From assembly GCF_024105665.1 (NCBI RefSeq), contig NZ_JAAAMK010000002.1:496001-560000 (forward strand): 64,000 nucleotides of DNA, written 5' to 3'. The stretch is from Aliihoeflea aestuarii (GTDB lineage: Bacteria; Pseudomonadota; Alphaproteobacteria; Rhizobiales; Rhizobiaceae). The notes beneath the pieces are model-generated. The model ran no database searches. It was given only the letters and a program-made list of their open reading frames with translations, and was not told where the DNA came from. Shown here in pieces: positions 29,670 through 40,002 of this stretch (position 1 is the stretch's first letter; every line of letters starts with the position of its first letter). The translations under genes were made by a program, and so were the position numbers.

Positions 29670-30977
29670 CTACTCCGCCGCGACCAGCGCCGGCTCGGCG
29701 CGGTGGCTGTTGCGGGTGAATTCGTCGATCCGGCGCTCGATCTCGGGACGGAAATGACGGATCAGCCCCTGGATCGGCCATGCGGCCGCGTCGCCCAGCG
29801 CGCAAATCGTGTGCCCTTCCACCTGCTTGGTCACGTCGAGCAGCATGTCGATCTCGCGCTTGTGCGCCTCGCCACGCACCAGACGCTCCATCACGCGCCA
29901 CATCCACCCCGTACCCTCGCGGCACGGCGTGCACTGGCCGCAGCTCTCATGCTTGTAGAAATAGGAAAGCCGCGCGATCGCCTTCACGATGTCGGTGGAC
30001 TTGTCCATGACGATGACCGCCGCCGTGCCAAGACCGGACTTCAGGTCACGCAGCGAATCGAAATCCATCGGCGTGTCGATAATCTCGGCGGCAGGCACCA
30101 GCGGCACTGAGGAACCGCCCGGAATGACGGCGAGAAGATTGTCCCAGCCACCGCGAATGCCGCCGCAATGCTTGTCGATCAGTTCGCGGAACGGGATCGA
30201 CATGGCTTCTTCGACCGTGCACGGATTGTTGACATGGCCGGAGATGCAGAAAAGCTTGGTGCCGACATTGTTCGGACGGCCAAAGCCTGCGAACCACCCC
30301 GCCCCGCGACGCAGGATCGTCGGTGCGACGGCAATGGATTCGACATTGTTGACCGTCGTGGGGCATCCATAGAGGCCGACATTGGCCGGAAACGGCGGCT
30401 TGAGGCGCGGCTGGCCCTTCTTGCCTTCGAGGCTTTCGAGCAGCGCCGTTTCCTCGCCGCAGATATAGGCGCCGGCGCCGTGATGGACGAAAATGTCCAT
30501 GTCCCAGCCATTCTTGTTGCCTTTGCCGAGCAAGCCGGCATCATAGGCCTCGTCGATGGCGCGCTGCAGCGCCTCGCGCTCGCGGATGAACTCACCGCGC
30601 ACATAGATGTAGGCCGTATGCGCGCCCATACCGAAACCGGCGATCAGGCAGCCTTCGACCAGCGTGTGCGGGTCATGACGCAGGATTTCGCGGTCTTTGC
30701 AGGTGCCGGGCTCGGATTCGTCGGCATTGACGACGAGGTAATGCGGACGATCGTCATTCACCGCCTTCGGCATGAACGACCATTTGAGACCGGTCGGGAA
30801 ACCCGCGCCCCCGCGTCCGCGCAGACCTGAATCCTTCATTTCCTGAATGATCCAGTCGCGCCCCTTGGCGATCAGCCCGGCCGTTCCGTCCCAGTGGCCG
30901 CGCGCCATGGCGCCTTTCAGCGACTGGTCGAACTGCCCGTAGATATTGGTGAAGATGCGGTCTTTGTCCTGAAGCAT
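29670..30977 (-). CDS. nuoF: NADH-quinone oxidoreductase subunit F
   Basis: This 435-residue subunit binds NADH, FMN and cluster N3. The nucleotide-binding [10 protein letters not shown] (54-63) is intact, as are the FMN region [13 protein letters not shown] and the 4Fe-4S ligands Cys346, 349, 352 and Cys392. Its ATG overlaps the nuoE stop by one base (TGATG). Confidence 0.97.
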   Translation of the reverse strand: MLQDKDRIFTNIYGQFDQSLKGAMARGHWDGTAGLIAKGRDWIIQEMKDSGLRGRGGAGFPTGLKWSFMPKAVNDDRPHYLVVNADESEPGTCKDREILRHDPHTLVEGCLIAGFGMGAHTAYIYVRGEFIREREALQRAIDEAYDAGLLGKGNKNGWDMDIFVHHGAGAYICGEETALLESLEGKKGQPRLKPPFPANVGLYGCPTTVNNVESIAVAPTILRRGAGWFAGFGRPNNVGTKLFCISGHVNNPCTVEEAMSIPFRELIDKHCGGIRGGWDNLLAVIPGGSSVPLVPAAEIIDTPMDFDSLRDLKSGLGTAAVIVMDKSTDIVKAIARLSYFYKHESCGQCTPCREGTGWMWRVMERLVRGEAHKREIDMLLDVTKQVEGHTICALGDAAAWPIQGLIRHFRPEIERRIDEFTRNSHRAEPALVAAE

Positions 30978-32041
30978 CACTTCGCTCCGCCTTCATCGTC
31001 GGTTTTCGCCTTGCGCGAACGCGAGGGCTTTTTCACCTCGTCCGTGCCTTCCGGCGACGGCTTGCCGGGTTCGGCCTTCTTCTCGGACGGGCGTCGACGA
31101 CCGGCAGGACCGATCGGCTCGCCCTCAGCCACTTCGGGCGCGCGGTGCTCAGCCGTCGCGCCATCTTTCTTGTCGGCATGCTTGCGCCGCTTGGCTTCGC
31201 CTTCGACTTCCGGCGCACTCTTGTCGACGGCCGCCTTGTTTTCCTTTGGAGCTTCGACGCTCTCGGCACGTTCCTTGGCCTGATCAGCCTTGACCGGCGA
31301 CGGCGACTTGATCGACGGATCGGTCTCCGGAGCAGCAGTTTTCGGCTTGGCGGCCTGCGATGGCGCAACCATGCCGGCGTCTGCGCCAGCCTTGCGCGCG
31401 GGCTTCGACGAACCGCTCTTCGTCACCGCTTTTTCATCCGTCAGCGAGGTGAGACCGGTCGCCGGCGCGGAAAACACACGGTCGGTCTGCGGCCCGGTCG
31501 GAACCACATCGCCTTTGCCCGCCTCGAACTCATCGATGATCTCGGACAGACGCTCCGGCGTCAAATCCTCATAGGCATCCTTGAAGATCATGATCATCGG
31601 CGCGTTGACGCACGCGCCCTGACACTCGACCTCTTCCCACGAAAGCGTGCCCGCCTCGTTTGTGTGGAACTGGTCGTGGTGGATTTTCGAGCGGCAGACA
31701 TCCATCAGCGCTTCGGAACCGCGCAGCATGCACGGCGTCGTTCCGCACACCTGGATATGCGCCTTGGTGCCGACGGGCTTCAACTGGAACTGCGTGTAGA
31801 ATGTCGCGACTTCCAGAACGCGGATCAGCGGCATTTCGAGCATCGCGGCGACGTGCTCGATCGCCGCGCGCGTGACCCAGCCGTCCTGTTCCTGCGCCCG
31901 CATCAAAAGCGGGATAACGGCCGATTGCTCGCGCCCTTCCGGATATTTCCGGATGGTCTTCTCGGCCCACGCCAAATTGTCGCTCGTGAAAGCGAAATGC
32001 GGCGGCTGAACCTCAACATCTGCAAGTCTGCGAACTGTCAT
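30977..32041 (-). CDS. nuoE: NADH-quinone oxidoreductase subunit E with a long low-complexity C-terminal extension
   Basis: Residues 1 to about 180 are a normal NuoE thioredoxin-fold domain, with 2Fe-2S (N1a) ligands Cys99, Cys104, Cys140 and Cys144. Residues about 185-354 are an extension of about 170 residues rich in Lys, Ala, Pro, Glu and Ser, ending in a basic RSRKAK-type tail. It is probably disordered. In many rhizobia, as I recall, NuoE is likewise extended but carries a GxGPKLE helix-hairpin-helix; here that module is on the separate gene at 29119-29658. It follows the FkbM-type gene by 21 bases. Confidence 0.95.
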   Translation of the reverse strand: MTVRRLADVEVQPPHFAFTSDNLAWAEKTIRKYPEGREQSAVIPLLMRAQEQDGWVTRAAIEHVAAMLEMPLIRVLEVATFYTQFQLKPVGTKAHIQVCGTTPCMLRGSEALMDVCRSKIHHDQFHTNEAGTLSWEEVECQGACVNAPMIMIFKDAYEDLTPERLSEIIDEFEAGKGDVVPTGPQTDRVFSAPATGLTSLTDEKAVTKSGSSKPARKAGADAGMVAPSQAAKPKTAAPETDPSIKSPSPVKADQAKERAESVEAPKENKAAVDKSAPEVEGEAKRRKHADKKDGATAEHRAPEVAEGEPIGPAGRRRPSEKKAEPGKPSPEGTDEVKKPSRSRKAKTDDEGGAK

Positions 32042-32062
32042 TCCTGAATTCCTTGCGAACCC

Positions 32063-33034
32063 TCAGTGCGGCCTGGTCTGGCCGGACACCAGACGCTCCA
32101 GCCGCGACAGCCAGAACGGGCTCTTCGTCGCGACCATATCATAGCCGAAGCGGCGGGATTTCTTGATTCCATCAAGCGTGTCGAGCGCCACGATCTCCTG
32201 TGTCGCGCCTGCGCCGAGCCAGAAAACCTTGAGGCCCAGATCTTCAAGCACGTATCGCGTCGTCTCGTGAGCCCGATCCGATCCATGTTCCTCGTAGACG
32301 AAGACGCTGTCACCTGCCAGAAGCTGCGACGCACCGGAAAAGGCTGCCACTTCGACGCCCTCGACATCCAGCTTGACGATGAATTTGTCCGTGTCGACAA
32401 ACTCATCCATCGCCGCGACTTCGTCGAGCGAGATGGTCACGCAGTCGAGGATCGGCTTGGCATCGCCCGTAGCGACCGTCGTGCGCGCCTCGTGCTTTGC
32501 CCCGTAGATCAGGACCCGCTCGCCGCCGACCGCGCCAATGGCCCGGTTCAGCGCCGTGAAGCGCTCGCCGTTGAGACGGCGATTGTCGTCGAGATGCGCG
32601 AACGTGTCGGAAGCCGCTTCGATCGCGACGACCGGCTTGGAGCCCGCTTTTGCGCCGCTGGCCAGAATCGACCAGTAGCCGTGATTGGCACCCCCGTCGA
32701 TGAAACCGTAATCGACATCTGCCGAGTCAGTCAGAAGCGTAGCGATCCACTGCTCGTATTTGTAGCTGGGCGACAGAAGCGTCGACCAATAGGCGTCGCA
32801 ATAATCGACGCGCATGAAACTGTCGTCGGAAAGCTTCAGCAGCATCGGCTTAGTGCTCGGCAGAAGCTTGCGGGTAAACCGCGCGATATAGGAAAAGCCG
32901 TAATCATGGAACGGGCGAAGAACGACGGTGGACAGGCGAAGCACGCCGATAGCGGCGCGCTCGTGCAGCGCCGCGCCGGCGACGCTGCCCTGAATCCGAT
33001 CCACCGAAATCTCGCCCGTCCGCGCCTGGAGCAT
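32063..33034 (-). CDS. FkbM-type SAM-dependent methyltransferase embedded between nuoD and nuoE
   Basis: The 323-residue protein has a class I methyltransferase core from about residue 105. SAM motif I is FIDGGANHGYWS (111-122), the acidic end of strand 2 is VVAIEAAS (about 135-142), and the FkbM signature is KLDVEGVEVAAFSGA (221-235). Residues 1-100 carry an N-terminal helical part. FkbM proteins methylate sugars, polyketide hydroxyls or other small oxygens. Its ATG overlaps the nuoD stop (TGATG), so it is translated with nuoD, and nuoE follows 21 bases later. The target is unknown. Possibilities are a complex I subunit, a quinone-related substrate, or an unrelated glycan with chance insertion. 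Confidence 0.85.
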   Translation of the reverse strand: MLQARTGEISVDRIQGSVAGAALHERAAIGVLRLSTVVLRPFHDYGFSYIARFTRKLLPSTKPMLLKLSDDSFMRVDYCDAYWSTLLSPSYKYEQWIATLLTDSADVDYGFIDGGANHGYWSILASGAKAGSKPVVAIEAASDTFAHLDDNRRLNGERFTALNRAIGAVGGERVLIYGAKHEARTTVATGDAKPILDCVTISLDEVAAMDEFVDTDKFIVKLDVEGVEVAAFSGASQLLAGDSVFVYEEHGSDRAHETTRYVLEDLGLKVFWLGAGATQEIVALDTLDGIKKSRRFGYDMVATKSPFWLSRLERLVSGQTRPH

Positions 33035-34224
33035 CAGCGATCGACCTCGCCGAACACGATGTCGAGCGAGCCGAGAACCGCCGAAACGTCGGCGAGCAGA
33101 TGCCCCCTGCACAGGAAGTCCATCGACTGGAGATGCGCGAAACCCGGAGCGCGCAGCTTGCAGCGATAGGGCTTGTTGGTGCCGTCCGAGACGAGATAGA
33201 CGCCGAACTCGCCTTTTGGCGCTTCGACGGCCGCATAGACCTCGCCCGCCGGCACCCGGTAGCCTTCGGTGTAGAGCTTGAAATGGTGGATCAGCGCTTC
33301 CATCGAACGCTTCATCGCTTGACGCTTCGGCGGCACGATCTTGCCGTCCATGGATGAGACCGGGCCGGTCTTTTCCTTGCCCAGAAGCAGGTCGACGCAC
33401 TGGCGGATGATCTTCGCCGATTGGCGCATTTCTTCCATGCGGATCAGGTAGCGGTCGAAACAGTCGCCGTTCTTGCCGATCGGCACGTCGAATTCCATTT
33501 CCGAATAGCACTCATAGGGCTGCGACTTGCGCAAATCCCAGGCCGCGCCGGAGCCGCGCACCATGACGCCGGAAAATCCCCACGCCCAAGCATCTTCCAG
33601 CGAAACGACGCCGATATCGACGTTGCGCTGCTTGAAGATACGGTTGCCGGTCAGGAGATTGTCGAGATCGTCCATCATTTTCATGAACGGATCGATCCAC
33701 TTGCCGATATCCTCGACAAGCTTTTCTGGCAGATCCTGATGAACGCCGCCGGGGCGGAAATAGGCGGCGTGCATGCGGCTGCCGGACGCGCGCTCATAGA
33801 ACACGCACAGCTTCTCGCGTTCTTCGAATCCCCAGAGCGGCGGCGTCAGCGCGCCGACATCCATCGCCTGCGTCGTCACATTGAGGATGTGCGACATGAT
33901 GCGGCCGATTTCGGAATACAAAACGCGGATGACCTGACCGCGCTTCGGCACCTCGATGCCGAGCAGCTTTTCGACGCCGAGCGCGAATGCGTGCTCCTGG
34001 TTCATCGGCGCGCAATAGTCGAGCCGGTCGAAATACGGCACGGCCTGCAGATAGGTCTTTGCCTCGATCAGCTTTTCGGTTCCGCGATGAAGCAGGCCGA
34101 TATGCGGATCGACGCGGTCTACCACCTCGCCATCGAGCTCTAGAACCAACCTCAACACACCATGGGCTGCAGGATGCTGCGGGCCAAAGTTGATATTGAA
34201 GTTGCGTACAGACGTTTCAGCCAT
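33034..34224 (-). CDS. nuoD: NADH-quinone oxidoreductase subunit D
   Basis: This 396-residue subunit, related to the NiFe-hydrogenase large subunit, forms the quinone-reduction cavity with NuoB and NuoH. Conserved segments include [14 protein letters not shown] near the N-terminus, with the quinone-head His in the HPAAHG loop, LHRGTEKL, and [15 protein letters not shown]. The C-terminal end, VFGEVDR, is the family's usual ending. It precedes the methyltransferase gene with a one-base overlap. Confidence 0.97.
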   Translation of the reverse strand: MAETSVRNFNINFGPQHPAAHGVLRLVLELDGEVVDRVDPHIGLLHRGTEKLIEAKTYLQAVPYFDRLDYCAPMNQEHAFALGVEKLLGIEVPKRGQVIRVLYSEIGRIMSHILNVTTQAMDVGALTPPLWGFEEREKLCVFYERASGSRMHAAYFRPGGVHQDLPEKLVEDIGKWIDPFMKMMDDLDNLLTGNRIFKQRNVDIGVVSLEDAWAWGFSGVMVRGSGAAWDLRKSQPYECYSEMEFDVPIGKNGDCFDRYLIRMEEMRQSAKIIRQCVDLLLGKEKTGPVSSMDGKIVPPKRQAMKRSMEALIHHFKLYTEGYRVPAGEVYAAVEAPKGEFGVYLVSDGTNKPYRCKLRAPGFAHLQSMDFLCRGHLLADVSAVLGSLDIVFGEVDR

Positions 34225-34233
34225 CGAGGCGCC

Positions 34234-34839
34234 TCAGTTCGCTTTCGCCTTCTCGTCGCCCGGCAGCACGTAATCGGTGCCTTCCCATGGCGAGAGAAAG
34301 TCGAAGTTGCGGAATTCCTGCTTGAGCTCGACCGGCTCGTAGACCACGCGCTTGACCTCGTCGTCGTAGCGAACCTCTACGAAACCGGTCAGCGGAAAGT
34401 CCTTGCGCAGCGGATGTCCCTCGAAACCGTAATCGGTAAGGATGCGGCGCAGATCGGGGTGGCCGGTGAAGAGCACTCCGTAAAGATCGTAGGTCTCGCG
34501 CTCGAACCAGTCCGCACCCGGATAGACGGCCGTCGCGGACGGGACCGGCGTATCCTCGTCGGTCCGCAACTTCACGCGAATGCGCAGATTCTGGTAGGGC
34601 GACAGTAGGTGATAGACGACGTCGAAACGCTTCTCTCGCGCCGGATAGTCAGCCCCACAGACGTCAATGAACGACACGAACCGGCACTGTATGTCGTCGC
34701 GAAGAAACTCCAGCACGTCGATCAGGTCGCCCGGCTCGGTGTGGATCGTCAGATCGCCGAAAGCGATGCCGACGTCATGAATGCGACCGCCAAGCTTGCC
34801 GCTCAGATAGGTGGCGAGTTCGTTCAGAGCTTCGCTCAT
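34234..34839 (-). CDS. nuoC: NADH-quinone oxidoreductase subunit C
   Basis: This 201-residue subunit of the connecting module has the conserved [20 protein letters not shown] segment and [12 protein letters not shown]. It links the N and Q modules in complex I. It is separate from nuoD, not fused as in E. coli, as expected for alphaproteobacteria. Confidence 0.97.
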   Translation of the reverse strand: MSEALNELATYLSGKLGGRIHDVGIAFGDLTIHTEPGDLIDVLEFLRDDIQCRFVSFIDVCGADYPAREKRFDVVYHLLSPYQNLRIRVKLRTDEDTPVPSATAVYPGADWFERETYDLYGVLFTGHPDLRRILTDYGFEGHPLRKDFPLTGFVEVRYDDEVKRVVYEPVELKQEFRNFDFLSPWEGTDYVLPGDEKAKAN

Positions 34840-34848
34840 TGGCGTGTC

Positions 34849-35430
34849 CTAGCGTTCGATCGTGCCGGTGCGGCGGATCTTCTTTTGCAGAAGAAGAATG
34901 CCGTAGAGCAGCGCTTCCGCCGAGGGCGGGCAACCGGGCACATAGATGTCGACCGGAACGATCCGGTCGCAGCCGCGCACCACCGAATAGGAATAGTGGT
35001 AGTAGCCGCCGCCGTTCGCGCACGAGCCCATCGAAATGACGTAACGCGGCTCCGGCATCTGGTCGTAGACCTTGCGCAAAGCGGGCGCCATTTTGTTCGT
35101 CAGCGTGCCCGCGACGATCATGATGTCCGACTGGCGCGGTGATGCGCGCGGCGCAACGCCGAAACGCTCCGAATCGTAGCGCGGCATCGAGGTGTGGATC
35201 ATCTCGACGGCGCAGCACGCCAGACCGAAGGTCATGAACATGAGCGAGCCCGAACGCGCCCATGTGATCAGCGCCTCGGAGGAGGTGACGAGAAAACCCT
35301 TGTCGTCGAGTTCTTCCTTGACGTTCAGGAAAAACGGATCGTCCGCGCCGATCGGGTTGCCTGTATTCGGGTCGATCAGACCCTTCGGCCTCGGTGCGAC
35401 GAGGGTCTGGGAGTTATCGATCAATCCCAT
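34849..35430 (-). CDS. nuoB: NADH-quinone oxidoreductase subunit B
   Basis: This 193-residue subunit binds cluster N2, the last carrier before quinone, through adjacent Cys72-Cys73 (GLACCAVEM), Cys137 ([10 protein letters not shown]) and Cys167 (VPGCPP). ATG 35430 with GGAGCGCTGGA upstream is preferred. It overlaps the end of nuoA by ten bases; the further upstream ATG adds a short unconserved leader. Confidence 0.97.
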   Translation of the reverse strand: MGLIDNSQTLVAPRPKGLIDPNTGNPIGADDPFFLNVKEELDDKGFLVTSSEALITWARSGSLMFMTFGLACCAVEMIHTSMPRYDSERFGVAPRASPRQSDIMIVAGTLTNKMAPALRKVYDQMPEPRYVISMGSCANGGGYYHYSYSVVRGCDRIVPVDIYVPGCPPSAEALLYGILLLQKKIRRTGTIER

Positions 35431-35786
35431 TCCAGCGCTCCTTTTTTCCATTCATATATGAAGCCGATGGTCAGCACGCCAAGGAAGATCATCATCGACC
35501 AGAATCCGAGCCAGCCGATTTCCCCGAAGGAAATGGCCCACGGGAAGAGGAACGCGACTTCCAGATCGAAGATGATGAACAGGATCGCCACCAGATAGAA
35601 CCGGATGTCGAACTTCATGCGTGCATCGTCGAACGCATTGAATCCGCACTCGTAGGCCGACAGCTTCTCGGGATCGGGATTGCGAAAGGCGACCAGAAAC
35701 GGCGCCGCAAGCAGCGCCAGACCGACGACCAACGCCACTCCCATGAAAATCACGATGGGCAGGTAGGACGTAAGCACTTCGTTCAT
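35421..35786 (-). CDS. nuoA: NADH-quinone oxidoreductase subunit A
   Basis: This 121-residue subunit has three transmembrane helices. The conserved quinone-site loop between helices 1 and 2 has [20 protein letters not shown], including the Cys that becomes exposed in the deactive state of other complex I. It is the first gene of the operon. A TATAG-like -10 element lies 34-39 bases upstream of its start, and about 180 bases separate it from the indolepyruvate oxidoreductase gene. Confidence 0.97.
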   Translation of the reverse strand: MNEVLTSYLPIVIFMGVALVVGLALLAAPFLVAFRNPDPEKLSAYECGFNAFDDARMKFDIRFYLVAILFIIFDLEVAFLFPWAISFGEIGWLGFWSMMIFLGVLTIGFIYEWKKGALEWD

Positions 35787-35819
35787 GAACCGACTTCCCG
35801 ATGAGCCGCGATCCCTGAA

Positions 35820-35825
35820 CTATAG
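35820..35825 (-). promoter_or_regulatory. Candidate -10 element for the nuo operon
   Basis: CTATAG on the minus strand, about 34 bases before the nuoA start codon. It resembles the CTATAT-type -10 of alphaproteobacterial housekeeping promoters. No convincing -35 hexamer is seen at 17 bases. Confidence 0.35.
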
Positions 35826-35971
35826 CGGGCCGGCGCAGGAGGAGTAGCGCGACACTTTCGCCAGCTTCGAAACGGGATCGGCAATGGGCCTTGTTGCAAC
35901 GCGGCGAGGGTTAGCGCAGGCGTTTGCCCGAAGCAAGCCCAACCTTGGCTCCCCGACACAAATCGTGAGCC

Positions 35972-38900
35972 TCAAAGCACAGCTATCGCGGCGTCAAGCT
36001 TCGGCCGCACCTCGGCGACGGCCTTGTCCTTCACGGGACCGAACCCGCGTATCTGCATCGGCAGGGCCATCGCCTCGGCGATCGCCGCGTGTGTATCCGG
36101 CGAAACCTTCGCCAGCGCTTCGTCGATCTTGTGCTCGTACCAGCCGATCAGCTCGCGTTCCATCCGTCGCTCTGCCGTATAGCCGAAAACGTCGAAAGCC
36201 GTCCCGCGCAGACGCTTCATACGCGCCATCAGATGGAACGGCGTGCGAATCCAGGGGCCGAAAGCACGCTTCAGCGGTCGTCCCCGCGCATCCTTGTCGC
36301 CGCCCATCATCGGTGGCGCGAGGTGATGCACGATGCGGTAATCGCCCTCGAGTTCGTCTGCGAGCTTCAGCTTCAACCCGGTTTGGGTATGAAGCCGCGC
36401 GACTTCGTACTCGTCCTTGTAAGCCATCAGCTTGAACAGCGAGCGGGCGACGGCCTCGGTCAGCTTCTGCGAACCCAATCCGGCTTCGGCGGCGCGGACC
36501 CGCTCCACTGTCTCGCGGTAGCGCGCGGCGTAGGCAGCGTCCTGATAATCGGTCAGGAAAGCCTCCCGCCTGGAGACCATCTGGTCGAGCGTTTCGCCGA
36601 TTGCAGGCTTGGGCTCGATAAGACCCGCAAGAGCTTCCGGCTTCGCGGCGGAGATTCGACCGATCAAAAACGCGCGATGGTTCGCCTCGATCGCGACTCC
36701 ATTGAGTTCGATTGCCTGTCGCAACGCCTCGAAGCCCACCGGCACAAGTCCGAGCTGCCATGCAAACCCCAGCATCATGACATTGGCGAACACCGTATCG
36801 CCCATCAGCTTTTCCGACAGGCGGTTGGCATCGATGGCGGTCAAAGCACCCTCGCCAACCACGCCATGTATCGCGGCAAGGCGCTGATCCACCGCAAGGT
36901 CCGCATCACGCCGCCGAACGATATCGCCGGTCGGCATCTTGGCGAGGTTGACCGCTGCTTTCATGCCCGGCTTATACGTCGCCGATGCCTTCGGCGACGA
37001 GGACACGACGATATCGCAGCCGATCAGTGCGTCGGCGGCGCCGCCGTCGATGCGCACCTGATGGATCGCATCGGGCGTCGCGCCCAGACGCACGAACGAT
37101 AGAACGGGGCCGAATTTCTGCGCGAAGCCGGTGAAGTCCAGCACCGTCGCGCCCTTCGCTTCGAGATGCGCTGCCATGGTGATCAACTGCCCGACCGTGA
37201 CGACGCCCGTCCCGCCGACGCCTGTGATCAACAGGTCGAACGGCCTGTCGAGCGAGGGCAATTCAGGCTCGGCCAGATCGGCGGCGAGCGCCGCTAGATC
37301 GATCTCGACGCCGCTCTTCTTCCTGCGCGTTGCGCCTTCCACCGTCACGAAACTCGGGCAGAAGCCGTTGAGGCAGGAGAAATCCTTGTTGCACGATGAT
37401 TGATTGATCCGCCGCTTGGTTCCGAACTCGGTTTCCAGTGGTTCGACCGAAAGGCAGTTCGATTCGACCGAACAATCGCCGCACCCCTCGCAGACGAGTT
37501 CGTTGATGACGACAAATTTCTTCGGGTCTTCCATCGTGCCACGCTTGCGACGGCGGCGCTTCTCGGTCGCGCAGGTCTGTTCGTAGATGAGAACGGAAAC
37601 GCCCTTCACCTCCCGCAACTCGCGCTGAACGGCGTCCATCTCGCGGCGATGATGGAGCGTGGTGGCGCTAGGAAAATCCTGCACGGAAAACTTGTCCGGA
37701 TCGTCACTGACGAGCGCAATGCGCTCGACGCCCTCGGCCCGCACCTCGGCGGCAATCGCATGAACGGAAACGGGACCATCGACCGGCTGCCCGCCCGTCA
37801 TCGCGACGGCGTCGTTGAACAAAATCTTGTATGTGATGTTGGCTTTGGCCGCGATCGCCTGCCGGATCGCCATCGAGCCCGAATGGTAATAGGTGCCTTC
37901 GCCCAGGTTCTGAAAGACGTGCCCCCGACCCGTGAAGAGCGAGGACGCAGCCCAGTTGACGCCCTCGCCGCCCATCTGAATGAGCGAGGTCGTCTCGCGG
38001 TCCATCCATGACGCCATGAAGTGACAGCCGATGCCGGCAAGTGCGGTCGAGCCTTCCGGCACCTTGGTCGAGGTGTTGTGCGGGCAGCCCGAGCAGAAAT
38101 ACGGCGTGCGGGTCGCACCGGGTACGCTGAGCGCCTTGATCGGGGTTTCGGTGATCGCACGGGCGCGAGCCGAAAAGTCGTGGCCGGGGAAAATTCCATC
38201 GAGGCGCTTCGCGACGATCGGCGCAAGCTGGCGCGGCGAGAGTTCGCCAGTCCACGGCACAAGCCGCTCGCCAGCCTCGTCCCGCTTTCCGACCATGCGC
38301 TTCGGCTTGTCGCCCGGCCAGTCGTAGAAATATTCCTTGAACTGACTTTCGATGATGCCGCGCTTTTCCTCGATGACGAGGACCTCCTCCTTGCCGCGCA
38401 CGAAGTCGAGCGCATCGCGGCGTGCCAGCGGCCAGACCATGCCGACCTTGTAGATGTCGATGCCGAGCGCGCGGCATTCGGCCTCGCCGATGCCAAGCAG
38501 GCGCAGCGCCTCCATCAGGTCGAGATGGCCCTTGCCGGTGGTTACGATGCCGAATTTGGCGTCCCGGACTTCATAGATATGCTTGTCGATAGGGTTGGCT
38601 TCGGCAAAGGCGAAGACGGCCTGCTTTTTCGCCTCCATCCGCTCTTCGATCTGCGGCCCCGGCAGGTCGGGCCAGCGATAGTGAAGACCGGTGGGCGGTA
38701 TGGCGAAATCCGGCTCGTTGAATAGCCGATCCGGCTTCAGTTCGAACGACGCGCCCGATTCCACGGTTTCCGAAACAGCCTTGAAGCCGACCCACATGCC
38801 CGAATAGCGTGACAGCGCGTAGCCATATTCGCCGAATTCGAGATACTCCGACACACTCGCCGGGTTCAGCGTCGGCATGAACCACGCCATGAACGCGACG

Positions 38901-39400
38901 TCGGACTGGTGCGGCATCGAGGACGACACGCAGCCATGATCGTCGCCCGCCACGACCAGCACGCCGCCATGCGGCGACGATCCATAGGCATTTCCATGCT
39001 TGAGCGCGTCACCCGCGCGATCGACGCCAGGCCCCTTGCCATACCAGAGCGCGAACACGCCTTCGACCTCGCGCTGCGGATTGGTCTCGACCTGCTGGGA
39101 ACCGAGCACGGCCGTCGCGGCCAGATCCTCATTGACGGCCGGCAGGAATTCGATCCGGCTGTCCTTCAGCTTCTCGCCGATGCGCCACAGTTCCAGATCG
39201 ACCCCACCGAGCGGCGAACCGCGATAGCCGGAGATAAAGCCGCCCGTATTCCTGCCCGATTGCCGATCCCGTCGCGCCTGATCGAGCGCGATGCGCACAA
39301 GCGCCTGCGTACCGGTCAGGAAGACCCGGCCGCGCTCCATTTCGTAGCGATCCTTGAGCTTGTAGGATGCAAGCGCGCGCTGCGGCGTGTGGACGGTCAT
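35972..39400 (-). CDS. Indolepyruvate ferredoxin oxidoreductase, alpha-beta fusion
   Basis: This 1142-residue enzyme decarboxylates arylpyruvates (indolepyruvate, phenylpyruvate) or other 2-oxoacids to acyl-CoA with thiamine pyrophosphate and passes electrons to an Fe-S carrier. The N-terminal part (about 30-430) is the pyrimidine-binding module, with ISGYRGSPLGGVD. The TPP diphosphate-binding domain runs from about 450 to 610. Around residue 640 are Cys-rich motifs (CEGCGDCSVESNC, then NKDFSCLNGFCPSF). From about 720 lies the gamma/beta domain with GVGGTGVVTVGQ. It is divergent from an Lrp/AsnC gene, a common pairing for aromatic and branched-chain amino-acid catabolism. Confidence 0.92.
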   Translation of the reverse strand: MTVHTPQRALASYKLKDRYEMERGRVFLTGTQALVRIALDQARRDRQSGRNTGGFISGYRGSPLGGVDLELWRIGEKLKDSRIEFLPAVNEDLAATAVLGSQQVETNPQREVEGVFALWYGKGPGVDRAGDALKHGNAYGSSPHGGVLVVAGDDHGCVSSSMPHQSDVAFMAWFMPTLNPASVSEYLEFGEYGYALSRYSGMWVGFKAVSETVESGASFELKPDRLFNEPDFAIPPTGLHYRWPDLPGPQIEERMEAKKQAVFAFAEANPIDKHIYEVRDAKFGIVTTGKGHLDLMEALRLLGIGEAECRALGIDIYKVGMVWPLARRDALDFVRGKEEVLVIEEKRGIIESQFKEYFYDWPGDKPKRMVGKRDEAGERLVPWTGELSPRQLAPIVAKRLDGIFPGHDFSARARAITETPIKALSVPGATRTPYFCSGCPHNTSTKVPEGSTALAGIGCHFMASWMDRETTSLIQMGGEGVNWAASSLFTGRGHVFQNLGEGTYYHSGSMAIRQAIAAKANITYKILFNDAVAMTGGQPVDGPVSVHAIAAEVRAEGVERIALVSDDPDKFSVQDFPSATTLHHRREMDAVQRELREVKGVSVLIYEQTCATEKRRRRKRGTMEDPKKFVVINELVCEGCGDCSVESNCLSVEPLETEFGTKRRINQSSCNKDFSCLNGFCPSFVTVEGATRRKKSGVEIDLAALAADLAEPELPSLDRPFDLLITGVGGTGVVTVGQLITMAAHLEAKGATVLDFTGFAQKFGPVLSFVRLGATPDAIHQVRIDGGAADALIGCDIVVSSSPKASATYKPGMKAAVNLAKMPTGDIVRRRDADLAVDQRLAAIHGVVGEGALTAIDANRLSEKLMGDTVFANVMMLGFAWQLGLVPVGFEALRQAIELNGVAIEANHRAFLIGRISAAKPEALAGLIEPKPAIGETLDQMVSRREAFLTDYQDAAYAARYRETVERVRAAEAGLGSQKLTEAVARSLFKLMAYKDEYEVARLHTQTGLKLKLADELEGDYRIVHHLAPPMMGGDKDARGRPLKRAFGPWIRTPFHLMARMKRLRGTAFDVFGYTAERRMERELIGWYEHKIDEALAKVSPDTHAAIAEAMALPMQIRGFGPVKDKAVAEVRPKLDAAIAVL

Positions 39401-39543
39401 GGCTGATCCTTCCGAGATTGGCTATGGAAAAGAATAGCGCCAACCGCATGGCAGTTTCTTTCAGACTTGCGCCGAAATATCGATTTCACGGCATGATCAT
39501 TCAATGATATCGGTAAATCCGGATACTTCTTTCGGAGTGCAGG

Positions 39544-40002
39544 ATGAAGCTGGAAGAACCCGACCGTCGCCTTCTCACTGTCCTGCAGGATGACGGCCGC
39601 ATATCAAATCAGGATCTGGCCGAACGCTGCGGCATGTCAGCGTCGGCATGCTGGCGGCGCGTGCGCGCTCTTGAGGAGGCCGGAATCATCAGCGGGTACA
39701 GAGCCTTGCTCGATCCCGCTGAATCAGGACTGAAGTTCCATGCTGTCGTACACGTAACACTGACGCGCCACGAGCACGGCCATGTCGACACCTTCATCGC
39801 CGAAGTCCGGCAACGCCCGGAGGTGCTCGACTGCTTCTCCACGACCGGCGAGGCGGATTATCATCTGCGCGTGCTGTGTGCCGATCTGGACGCGTATAAT
39901 GTCTTCCTCGAAGGCTTTCTGTTCCGCCTCCCCGGCATCGCCAATGTACGCACCAATCTCGTCCTGAAAAGCATCAAGCACACGACACGCCTCGCGCTTT
40001 AG
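39544..40002 (+). CDS. Lrp/AsnC family transcriptional regulator
   Basis: The 152-residue protein has an N-terminal helix-turn-helix at about residues 20-45 (ISNQDLAERCGMSASACWRR) and a C-terminal RAM ligand-binding domain ending in TNLVLKSIKHTTRLAL. Such regulators sense amino acids. It is transcribed away from the indolepyruvate oxidoreductase gene across 143 bases, and probably controls that gene and itself. Its end overlaps the end of the convergent MMACHC-ferredoxin gene by four bases. Confidence 0.93.
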   Translation: MKLEEPDRRLLTVLQDDGRISNQDLAERCGMSASACWRRVRALEEAGIISGYRALLDPAESGLKFHAVVHVTLTRHEHGHVDTFIAEVRQRPEVLDCFSTTGEADYHLRVLCADLDAYNVFLEGFLFRLPGIANVRTNLVLKSIKHTTRLAL

